A stretch of DNA of 17,212 bases. Origin: Bacteroidota bacterium (lineage in GTDB: Bacteria > Bacteroidota > Bacteroidia > UBA7662). Where the stretch lies: contig VGGT01000010.1 of the NCBI GenBank assembly GCA_016868485.1, positions 1-17,212 on the forward strand, written 5' to 3'. Position numbers and translations under genes: made by a program. Numbering within the stretch: position 1 is the stretch's first letter; every line of letters begins with the position of its first letter. This document shows positions 1 to 12,100 of the stretch, one piece after another. The notes under the pieces were generated by a model. That model ran no database searches and had not been told where the DNA came from. It saw nothing but the letters and a program-made list of their open reading frames with translations.

Positions 1-120
1 AATCTTACCTGTGTAGTCGGTGACATATACATCGACCTTACCCGACTCTGGCAACTCATAGTAAATCTGAGTGGTAGTGGAGAACGGATTGGGGTAGCAC
101 TGAACCTGTAGCGTGGGAAC
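1..120 (-). other. T9SS type A C-terminal sorting domain (3' part cut by the window)
   Basis: Reads VPTLQVQCYPNPFSTTTQIY, then YELPESGKVDVYVTDYTGKI at the window edge. The YPNPF motif, the following T.I.Y strand and the G.V.(V/L).V.D..GK strand are hallmarks of the type A sorting domain (Por secretion system C-terminal domain). Known: it directs outer-membrane passage through the type IX system, and is usually cleaved as the protein is anchored or released. About 40 further residues are expected beyond the window. A cysteine precedes YPNPF. Confidence 0.93.
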
Positions 121-3100
121 TGACGAAACGTACTTCGGCACGGAAACCCGCACCATTTCATGACGTTGTGCATCTCCATCATAGGCCAATGATATGCCCC
201 GTACACCCACCTGAACATCCTGCGCAGAGAATTCAGATTGAAGCTTGATCTCGAGCATCACCTCACCCTTGTTCAAGCGCACGGAACCATTTTGCGCAAA
301 CCAGCCCACGTTCAACTCAGAACCACGCTGGTGGAAAATACCCCGCTCACCCGTTGAAGATAGAATCACTTCAGCCACACGCATACCCGATGGCACATCC
401 AAAAACAATTGGAATGAACCCAACTCCACCGCCTGCTCGACATAAATCGGCAATGACCGAATTGATTCCGCAACAACAACGGGGCTGTTTTCAGTTTCGA
501 AGCGGAAACCGGAAGGTATACGAACGCCAGAGAGGTTAAAGTCGGCATTGACATCACCCAAACTCAGGGCTTCAACATCGCGGACCACGTTAGCACCTTG
601 TACACTCACCAATGGCTGCTCGGTGATCCAGTTGCCGCGACCCGGACTGAACTGATTAAAGACCGCATTTGGCATATTCACACTTCGCTGAATGACCAAT
701 AAGGCATCCGCTGAGTTCACCACACCATTGCCATCCACATCAGCCGCCTGAATGGCGATTCCATTCATCAGGTTGGGGTTTGCCAGATAATTGTTGATTA
801 ACTGAGCATCCGCAGATGTAATACCACCCGCTGTGCGGTTCACCGTTGCCCTGAGCGAATAAGTACGATCCGGGAGGAACTGGAACAAATAAGCACCATT
901 GCTGCCCACGCTTACAGAACTTTGAGCGACTGAGCTGGTGTCGAGACTCATTACACCCTGACTGATACCCGTACGAGCTACATTTCTATAAACCAATCGG
1001 CCAGAGATGTTGCTACCCGACAAATTGGGGTCTACCGTAACCAAAACTGAATCGTTGCGGCTACAACCATTTGAGCCGGTAGCCGTAAGGTAGTACATCG
1101 TTGTCACCGAAGGCGTAGCAATCGGGTTAACAATGTTTGTCGCCGATAACCCAGTTGAAGGTGACCAAACAATAACCACCGGAGAAGCCCCACCAGATAC
1201 TGAACCCGCCAACTGAATCGATTGACCAGGAGCAATCGCAACATTCAGACCGGCATCCACGGTTGGAGATGGATTCACGATAACCGTAACTGTACTAGAA
1301 ACAGCACAACCTGTCTGATCAGTAACGGTAACTGTATACAAAGTGCTCTGCGTCGGACTAGCAACAGGACTAGCCACAAAGGCACTACTCAGACCCGTAG
1401 CGGGTGTCCATTGATATAACAAACCAGTGCTGTTTCCCGTGTAAGTTGTCGATAGTGTAGTCGATGACCCTGCACAAATAATGCGGTTAGCACCTGCATT
1501 CACACGTGGAACAAATACTCTAACGGTTGCCGTGTTGGTACAACCATTTGCATCCGTACCCGTAACGGTATACAAGGTGGTTACAGCAGGTGTAGCAGTT
1601 GGGTTCGCAATATTTACATTACTTAAACCCGTTGACGGCGACCATACATAACTCACCGCTCCACTAGCCTCAAGCAAAGCACCAGCACCACTACCGCAAT
1701 AGGTAACTACCGTGTCTGCCACTTGAATCGAAGGTCTTGGATTCACCGTCACAACCACTGTGTCACGTGTAATACAACCTGTGGCACTGATACCCGTTAC
1801 CACATACGACGTGGTGACCGATGGATTTGCAATCGGACCTGCTACTACGATAGAAGACAATCCCGTAGTGGGCGACCACAGGTACTGAACGGCACCTGAA
1901 GCCGATAAGGTCGTGCTAGAACCCGCACAAATAGTAGCATCCGAGCCAGCCGACACCACCGCTGAAGGATAAGTGTTGACTACAACCGTATCGGTAATAG
2001 AACACCCCGCAGAATTAGAAATGCGTACCCAATAGGCCGTTGAAGAAGCATTCGGCGAAACAGAAATAGACTGCATCGTTTCACCCGTACTCCACAAATA
2101 ACTGAATCCGGAACCCGATGATGCAGTGAGCGTGGTAGACGATCCCTGACAAATCGTCTGATCAGCACCTGCATTTCCAATAGGCAGCGCCAATACCGTA
2201 ATAAAGGTGCTGGAGGTAAAGGTACATGATGAAGCATCAGTGGCCGTGTAAGAAACCAAATATGTTCCCGGGCCCACAAGAGATGGATTAAATACCCCAC
2301 CTAAAACACCTGAACCGCTGAAAGTACCTCCCGCAGGCGATCCTTGAAGAACAACTGGTGCACTATTAGCACACAAAGAGGAAACAGATGCAATGCTCAC
2401 CGTGTTTTGAGCAACCTGAACACCACCATTACCATAGTATAATGGAAGAGGTTGACCAAAGGTGGAAATCAAGCCAGCCAAGTTCACAGATGTGCTGTCC
2501 CACGATAAGGCTCCCGATGAATGAACCGAGAAATTCAATCGGAACAACACACCCGATCCCAATTGAGAGGAGGTAGCCGATGCCCAGTTTACACTGATTC
2601 TATTGGCACTCAACACAACAGCTGTAAGACCTGCAACCGAAGAATTCACATTAGAAACACCAGTGAATGTCATGGCCGATGCATTGTACTGGACAGCAAG
2701 GCCCAACGCAGCTACATCATTAAAGTTAACCGCAGAAACCGGTATGGATACATTCCCGGGAGTACAGATAAACGAACTGCCCAACGACAATCCAATCGGA
2801 GGAACGTTGGGGTTAACGCCCAATGTCACCTGATTTGATGTTACGGATGGAGGACAAACACCGCTTACCAGAGCACGATAACGGAAATTGTTCAAGCTAC
2901 TCGTCACAGGCGAAATATTCAGGACAGAGGAGGTAACACCAGAATAAGGCGCCTGATTTGATAGATTTACCCAGACATTACCCTGACGTACCTGCCACTG
3001 ATAAGAAACCGCATTCGATGCTGCAACAACGAACGAAACACTACCGCCATCCAATATGGTTGCCGATGCTGGCTGGCTCGTAATGGTAGGCGATGTTCCA

Positions 3101-6100
3101 CCAATTGTAACAGAACCATTCTGGTACTGCAGACGATGTACCAATCCTACTGGACTGGCGGTTGCCATTCCTATGGAAGCCAACGGCGACTGTAACCAGA
3201 TTATAGGTTGAGAGCCGCTACCCAATGCCTGGAATGTCAAACGGACTAAAGTGTCGCTCGTCAGGGACACACCCGAGGTCAGGTTACGAATCACGCGTAT
3301 TGTATCACCCGAAGTGAGTATGCTTGCCTGAGAGAAACCAGAATTAAAAACAAAGTTCACCAATTGCAATGCAGATGAATTGTAGAGGAATGACATACTT
3401 AGTCGACCAACATTGCTGAAATTCGATACCAAAACCGGAACTACAACGTTTTGAGCGGGACAAACAGTGACATTCGGAATACTCACCTGAATAGGTGCCA
3501 CCTGCGGATAAAGAACCAGAGCAGCAGCAGCAGATACAATCACACCCTGACATCCCCGTACCTGTACACGGTACTGTAGATTATTCATAGAAGCTATAGT
3601 ATTTACATGCAAACTGGCCGAGTGTGCGCCAGAATAGGTACTGTTGTTATTGATGTTCGACCAAATTCCTGCTCCCGAACGAACCTGCCACTTATACCAC
3701 AGGGCATTCGAAACGACAGCACTGAAGCCAGCAACATCGCCAACACCTACATAAGCCATAACGGGCTGCGATACAAAGACTGCAGGAGCGGGCATCACGA
3801 TAAGGTGAAGCGTAACGACACTATCACAACCCACAGCATTTGTAAGCGTTACAGTGTAGATACCCGTACCACCAAAACTTTGTGAGCCGACTATAACACT
3901 TGACCCCGAGCATAGTGTATCATATAAAGTGGTGGCACTAGGCTGTTTAACCAACAGGTTCAGTGTCACTACACTATCACATCCTGCAGCGTTTGTAAGC
4001 GTTACAGTATAAGTTCCAGTGCTACCAAAGTTCTGTGACCCGACGGTAAATACTGCAGGTGCACAAATCGCCTGATTAATGGTGTGTGTGGTGGGCTGAT
4101 TCACAATCAAATTCAATGTAACCACACTATCACATCCCACAGCGTTGGTCAGCGTTACTGTGTAGGTGCCCGATGATGCAAATGTCTGCGTTCCGACCAT
4201 CACGGTAGAAGGCGAACAAACAACACTATTTAAGGTAGTAGCACTCGGCTGCTTAACTAGTAGATTTAGGGTAACCACGCTATCACATCCCACAGCGTTG
4301 GTGAGGGTAGCAGTGTACACGCCAGAAGCAGAATAACTCTGGCCATTGAATGAATAACTTGACGGTGCACAAATCTCCGCACTCACAGAAGAAGCAGAAG
4401 GCTGATTGACGGTTAAGTTCAAAGTGATTACACTATCACAACCCAGATAATTATCTAAAACCTTGGTATATGTGCCACTGCTGTAGTATGTCTGTCCAAA
4501 GAATGAGTAACCTGCAGGAGCACATATGGTAGCACTCAAGGACGCCGCACTAGAAGGCAAGCCTGTCACAATTCCATTTGTGTATGTTAATGCCCCCACA
4601 ACATTGCCTTCAATATCAGCCAATTCTACAATCTGATCGTCCCAAACCAAATTGGAATTACCGGCTCCAATTTTACGGAACCGCAAATCAACCATCTGGC
4701 CATTTAAGTTGGCAGGAGTAAGGTTGTACCAGCTAAAGAATAAAGTACCACCCGGCGCCGGAGCGTTGGTAATCAGGTTAGAAGAAATCTGGGAATTGGT
4801 ATTAATCCGACCGATAAATTGCAGTACCTGAGGATCGTAATTCAAGGCGAGCGATATGGCACCAAGATTTGGAGCATTGGTGATGGAGGCACTAACTATC
4901 AAAGTATCACCCGTACATCCTACGGCGGACGTGATGCCTAAGTTGGGAATCAGGATCGCAAGCGTTCTGGCGGCAGAAATGGTTTCGCACCCACCTGCGC
5001 CAACAACTTTCAGGCGATAACTATATCCATTCATCCCCGCGGTAATACCCAGGATACTCAACTGGTTTGTAGTGGCCCCGCTATAGCCGCTGCCGTTGGA
5101 AACATTGCTGTAACTAGCACCACCATTGGTGCTGACCTGCCACTGCAACGAAACACCACCCTGAACACTTGTGCTCAGAATAGTGGTTCCACCCACATAA
5201 ACATTTGTATTGCCGCTCACAGCACCCACAACAGGACCCGAGCCTGTTATGCTTCCTGAAATATAATTAACCCCACTTATTGGATTGCCCACGGAGTTAC
5301 CCAATTCTGATGCTGCCGTGTTAAAACCAACCGTGGCAACACCCGAACTATTCACAGTAAATCCGAGCTGTACAAGAGTACCGCTAAGCAAATCAATAGC
5401 AGGATACCCGAACCAGCTGAAGTAAACAACCCCATTGGCTGCGTTAACTGTAAGATTCGAATCATTTATAGAGGGGTGAGCCCCTGTATATCCTGTATAT
5501 GTGAGTTTCGAAGCATCATATGGCATAGAAAGCGAAATCGCTCCTAACCCTAAACCATAAGTGATGGATACCGGTAAGGAAACCGATGAACCCACACATG
5601 CAGAGGCTGTACCCACTGTAAGCGTCGGATTAGGCACAACCACCTGTAGGGTAACAGAAACACTGTATTCTGCGCATCCATTGCCACCATTCGCAAATAC
5701 CCGGTATTGGTTTCCGTTCAACGAAACAGCCGACTGGATATTCAAAGTATTCGTGGCCGAACCTGAATAGGCGCCTCCATCAGAAAGGTCAACCCATCCG
5801 GAACCACTATTTACCTGCCAACGATAAGCCACACCCGCTACCATAGGAACACTAAAGCTGGTAGCATTTCCAATGACAACACTCGTGCTTCCCGACACGG
5901 GAGCAACAATCGGACGAACCCCTGTGGTTACAGAACCATTGTTGTAGACCACACCTGAAATGACATTAGCCGTAGAATCAGCGAGTTCATTGAAATTCAG
6001 ATTCCATGTTAGAGGCGAAGTAGCAGCACCAATGACAAGAAAACGGGCGTTGAACAACAACCCATTTATGTTCACTGGATTTAGGTCATACCAACTCAAT

Positions 6101-9100
6101 AGTAAATTGCCTCCAGGCTGGGGTGCATTAATAATTGCACTCATAGCGATTGCACTGCTAACTTCACTGACTCCCAAATACTCTATTTGAGCAGCATTGT
6201 ATCCAAGGCCAAGGGTTATGGCACCCAAACCATAACCATGCTGAAGGGTGACGGGTATGGTGAGGGTATCACCCGTACAACCATTCGCACTGCCGACAGA
6301 TACGATCGGTGAGGGTAAAACAACTGTGAGAGTAACAGATGCGGACGCGCGTGAACAGGATATACCCGATGATGCCAAAACACGATAACGCAAACCTTGC
6401 ATAGATACCTGAACCCCACTAATCGATAAACTACTTGTGTTAGACCCTGAATAAGTTGCATTGTCAACCACATTATTCCACACCAAACCATTTGAACTGA
6501 CCTGCCACTGCAAAGAGGAGGCATTGTTCACGGATACGGTCAAGATTGTACTTGAATTCAACGCCACGTTCAGGTTTCCGGAAATCGCGCCACTGAAAGT
6601 TGGGACAATCAAAGCCGATAAACTTCCATTGCTGTAAGTAGTATTCAAGATCACATCCCCGGAGGAGGAGGCTAGCTCACTCTGCACAGAATCCCAGGTC
6701 AAGGCCGAAGTACCGCTGCCCAAAGCCACAAACTTCGCATGGAACAGATTGCCATAAGAGGCAATTGGATTCACGTCATACCAAGCAAAATAAACCCTGC
6801 CACCGGGAGCGGGCTCATTAGCGATAAATGTCGAACCGAATTGTGGAATTGCTTGAGACACACCGATAAAATCGAACAATGAACTGTTGTAATTCATGAT
6901 CAGAGAAATAGCCGCAACATTCGGGGCGTTGTTTATCCCAATGGGCACACTAATTGTATCGCCCACACAACCTGAAAGGCTACCCGCAAATACAATTGGA
7001 CCACCGGGAGCCAATGACACATTTAGAGTGATAGATGAAGAATAATAAACGCATCCCAACGAGCTGGTTGCGGCAATTCGATAACTCATGCCATTCAGGG
7101 CCAAAGAATTGGCATTAATACCCAGAGTCATAGTCAGTACCCCGGAATAAACTGAAGAGGCATTCACATTCGTCCAGTTAACCCCGTCACTGCTCACCTG
7201 CCAGCGCAAAGAACTGAATCCGGAAACGGATACGTTGAAGCTAGTTGACTGACCGAGGAAAAGGTTGTTATTACCCGATACGGCACCGACTGATACCTGC
7301 TGAACAGAGATACCTCCCGCTTGATATGTAACGCCCGCAATTGCACCACCAACGGGATTGGTCAGCTGTGATCCCGATGAATTCCAAGAGAGGCTACCTC
7401 CGGTTGAAGTCAACACGTTAAATTGAAGATTTAGCAATGTGCCATTCAAATTAATCGGCTGCGAAGACGACCAAGAGATGGTTAGGGTATCACCAAAGGC
7501 CGTAACATTAACACCTGAACCAGATAAGGCTGAACTCACACTACCGAAACCAGTGTAAGTTATTTGCGTCGGATTGTACAATACCTTCAGGGAGGCCGCA
7601 CTAACCGCAAACGCATTGGAAAGATTGACCGGAACAGATACCGAACTCGCCTGACAACCCAGAACGTTCCCCAAGCCAGCCACTATAGTCAATGGCTCAG
7701 AAAGTATGGATAGAGTAACCGAACCGCTGTTGGCGGAACAACCCCCCGCAACTGAAGCAACAACCCGGTAACTGTACCCATTTAAACTACTTGAAGCCGA
7801 AGAAATAGTGAGCTGATTGGTCGTGACACCAGAATAGGTGGCGTCGTTGGCGAGGTTAGCCCATTGACCACTACCTGTATTCACCTGCCATTGCAAACCG
7901 GGCGAACCCGCAACCAATGCAAACAACTGAACTGAACCCCCAACACCTACAGAAGTATTGCCAAATACCCCATTCCCAACAAAAGAAGGAACGGGCAATG
8001 ATGTCACCGCACCATTGGAATAGGTAAGCGCACCAACTACATTTCCCAAAATATCCGCCAACTCCACGATCGACTGATCCCAGGTAAGGGCGGAACCAGA
8101 ATTAGAAAGCACCCTGAAACGGAAATTCATCAGATTACCATTAATACTGGCAGGAATCAAGTTGTACCAACTCACATACACAACCCCACCCGGTGCCGGC
8201 GCATTAATGATTACATTGGACGCAATCTGGCTGTTCACATTGTTGAAACCAACAAATTGAATCGCAGATGCATCATAATTCAAGGCCATGGAAATCGCTC
8301 CAAGATTTGGAGCATCCGTAATGGATACAGAAACCTGAACCGTATCCTCTGGGCAAGCTGCGGCAGATGAAATACCTACGTTCGGGATCAGCACATTCAG
8401 GGTGACCGAAGATGAAATGGTCTGGCATCCACCGGTTCCCGTTACAACGATTCGATAGCGATAATCATCAAATCCAATGGTGATGGCGCTGATAGTCAGT
8501 TGATTGGTAGTGGCTCCCGAATAATTGGAACCGTTGCTGACATTAGTCCAGTTCGTCCCACCATCAGCGCTCACCTGCCACTGCTGGGAAACGGCATCGG
8601 TTAACACCGACGTCAGACGAGTAACCCCACTCACATATACCTGTGTATTACCAGTAACGGGCCCGGCAACCGGACCAGTAGCCGTCACTGCACCATTAGA
8701 ATATGAAACCCCACTGTAAGCTACACCCATTCCATTGGAGATTTCACTCGCCGCCGCATTAACACTGATTGCCGCGTTACCTGCAGCCACCACATTAAAG
8801 TTCAAGGTCAACAGATTTCCGTTGGCCGAAACCGCCGGATAACCGAACCAACTAATCAAAACATTTCCATTAGAAGCATTCACAGTCAAGTTAGAGTCGT
8901 TGATAACTCCAAGCGCACTGCTGTAACCCGTGAAATTCAAAATGGACGCATTATAGGGCAAGGTCAGGGATATCGCTCCCGTCGGACAGCTATTATTAAT
9001 GACTATAGGCACACTCACCATACTACCTACGCAACCTGCTGCGTTACCAACTGAAACCGAAGGTGCGGGCTGAACCGATAATGAACCATTGGTGTACGAG

Positions 9101-12100
9101 ACACCTGTAACAACATTAGCCCCGGAATCGGCCAATTCATTAAACGAAAGATCCCAGGTGACCGGTGACGATACTCCGGCTGAAAGCGGACGGAATCGCA
9201 TATTGAACAACAGTCCATTGATATTAACCGCATTTACATCATACCAGCTAACTAAAACTGAGCCTCCGGGTGCCGGTGAATTGATCAACATCGACGACGC
9301 CACGGAAGTAGCAAAATCAGTTGCCCCTAAATACTCAAATTGCGAAGCATTGTAACTCAGTCCAAGCGTGATGGCTCCTAGATTATACCCGTTCAAAAGA
9401 GTGACAGGGATGGTCAGTGTATCCGTCGTACAGCCAATCGTATTGGTGAGCGACAACGATGGGCTCGGAAGAATAACCCCAAGAGTAGCGGTTGTACTGA
9501 AACGCTCACAACCCAACGCACTCTGAGCAGAAAGCCTGTAAGTAAGGCCATGCATAGACAATTGAACGTTGGAAATGCTGAGTTGAGCCGTGTTCGATCC
9601 TGAATAATGCGCTCCATCTACAACATTCGTCCAAACACTGCCATTCATACTAACTTGCCACTGTAATACCGTTGCCCCTGTAACCGTAGCAGCTAAAGTA
9701 GTGGACCCAAACAACGGAACCGCCAAATTGCCTGTCACGCCCCCTGTAAAGGCAGACGCCAATTCAGCTGATACACTTCCGTTGCTGTAGGTAGTGTTCA
9801 AAATCACGTCACCGGATGACGAAGCCAACTCGCTTTGAGACGTGTTCCAACTGAGTGCGGAACTTCCTGTGGAAAGGGCCACAAAACGAGCATTGAACAA
9901 AGTTCCGTTGGCTAAAATGGGATTGACATTGTACCATGCGAAATATACCGTACCACCCGGTGCAGGCTCATTGACAATAAATGTGGAACCAAACTGGGGT
10001 ATTGCTTGATTCACCCCTACAAACCTAAACAACTGATTATTATAGTTCATCACCAACGATACAGCCGCGATGTCCGGACCATTCATGATTCCCACCGGTA
10101 CAGAGATTGTGTCCCCCAAACACCCGGTAACACTGCCAGCAAAGACTTGTGGACCACCAGGTGCCAAACTTACTGTAAGGGTTACAGAAGCAGAATAATA
10201 TACACAACCCAATGGACTAACAGCAGACAGACGATATTGAGTGTTGTTCAGCGATAAAGAAGCGTTGCTGATAGTCAGCGTTTGTGTAATGACACCACCA
10301 TAGGTAGACGAGAAATTCAAGTCTGTCCAGGTTGTACCATTGGTACTTGACTGCCACCGCAAACTCGCAAATCCAGAGGCAGAAGTTGACAAACTCGTAC
10401 TTTGTCCGATATACAAGGCCGTATTTCCTGCCACATTGCCAAAGCTCACTACTTGAACACCTACATTACCATTGCCATAAGAAACACCCGTGAGCGCAGC
10501 CCCGAGCGGTCCATTGATTTGGGAACCAGCTGCATACCAACTAAGAGATGAACCTCCAGCCGAATTAACGGTAAATTGTAGTTGAGCCAAAACACCATTG
10601 AGATTAAGGGGCAAAGCAGACGACCAATTGATCGAAAGCGTGTCACCTGAAACTGATATAGTTAATCCCGAGGAAGATAGGGCAGACAATACACCGCTAT
10701 GTCCGGTATAAGTAAGGGCAGCGGAATTGTAAAGCAATTTGATTGAACCGGAAGTCACCGCAAAAGCATTGGAAATATTAACCGGAATGGATACACTGCC
10801 ACCCTGACAATTCAAAGCGCTTCCGGCCGACAAACCAACCGACAATGGTTCAGATAATACGGTAATGGTGGCAGTACCGCTCGCCAGTGAACAACCACCA
10901 GTCTCATTGGCCAAAACACGATAAGTTGCACCATTGAGAGAATTCGCAACATTTGAAATCACGAGCTCATTCGAATTTACACCACTGTAAGTAGCATCAT
11001 TGGTCAAATTCGACCATGTGTTAGTGCCTGTACTGATCTGCCACTGAAGGTTGGAGGTAGACGATACCAATGCAGCCAAACGAACAGTTCCACCAACTCC
11101 TACACTCGTATTTCCATACACACCATTGCCCGTAAATGAAGGCGTTGGCAAACCAACAACTGCTCCATTGCCATAATTAAGAGCACCCACAACATTACCT
11201 TCGATATCAGCCAACTCAACGACAGACTGATCCCATGTCAAATCAGAACCCGCACCCGTTAACATACGGAAGCGGAAATTAACCAAAGATCCATTGATGC
11301 TCGCAGGAATCAGATTATACCAACTGAGGTAAACCACACCACCGGGAGCGGGCGCATTTATGATGACATTGGAAGCAATCTGGCTATTAACATTGTTGAA
11401 ACCAATGAACTGTACAGCGGAGGCATTGTAATTCAAAGCCATTGAAATCGCTCCCAGATTGGGGGCATCGGTGATCGAAACAGATACCTGTATGGTATCG
11501 CCTAAACAACCAGAACCCGAGGTAATTCCCACATTCGGAATCAACACGTTAAGTACTACAAAGGAAGAAGTAGTTTGACATCCCCCGGCACCGATAACCA
11601 CCAAACGATAACGGTAGTCATCGAGTGTAGCCACAATCGAACTGATGGTCAACTGATTGGTGGTAGCACCACTATAATTTCCTCCATTACTCACATTCGA
11701 CCAGTTCGTACCCGCGTCTACACTAACCTGCCATTGCTGCGAAACAGCACCCTGAAGAACAGAGGTCAGGCGTGTTGTGCCACCTACATAAACCTGCGTG
11801 TTGCCAGTCACTGGACCAGCCACGGGCCCTGTTGCGACAACCGAACCCGAGGCATAGGAAACATTTGCATAGGCCACGCCCATTCCATTGGCAATCTCGC
11901 TGCCGGCAGCATTGACACTAATCGCCGCCGTGCCAGAATTGAGAACTTCAAAATTCAAGTTCAAAAGATTACCGGACGGAAGAACTGCAGGATAGCCGAA
12001 CCAACTGATCAGAATGGCCCCATTCGAAGCGTTCACCGTAAGGTTTGAGTCATTCACCGCGGCACTGGCTCCTGAATAACCGGTGAAATTCAAAACAGAG

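Noticed and set aside
535..828. Reading the cohesin and dockerin modules as evidence for a cellulosome.
   Set aside because: No glycoside hydrolase or carbohydrate-binding enzyme module is visible, the host looks like a type IX-secreting Bacteroidota, and dockerin and cohesin-like domains occur widely outside cellulosomes.
3784..4551. Regular 153-base repeats that could be taken for a CRISPR-like or non-coding tandem array.
   Set aside because: The units are far longer than CRISPR repeats, have no conserved short repeat with variable spacers, vary mostly in ways that keep the protein sequence, and are in frame with the giant gene.
11575..12048. A 157-residue plus-strand open frame, and many shorter ones on both strands (for example 2521-2838 plus, 6216-6524 minus, 1980-2300 minus, 16229-16516 plus).
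   Set aside because: Their translations have no recognisable domain, and they overlap the continuous minus-strand frame, which encodes conserved modules throughout. They are shadows made possible by repetitive, lysine-poor coding sequence.
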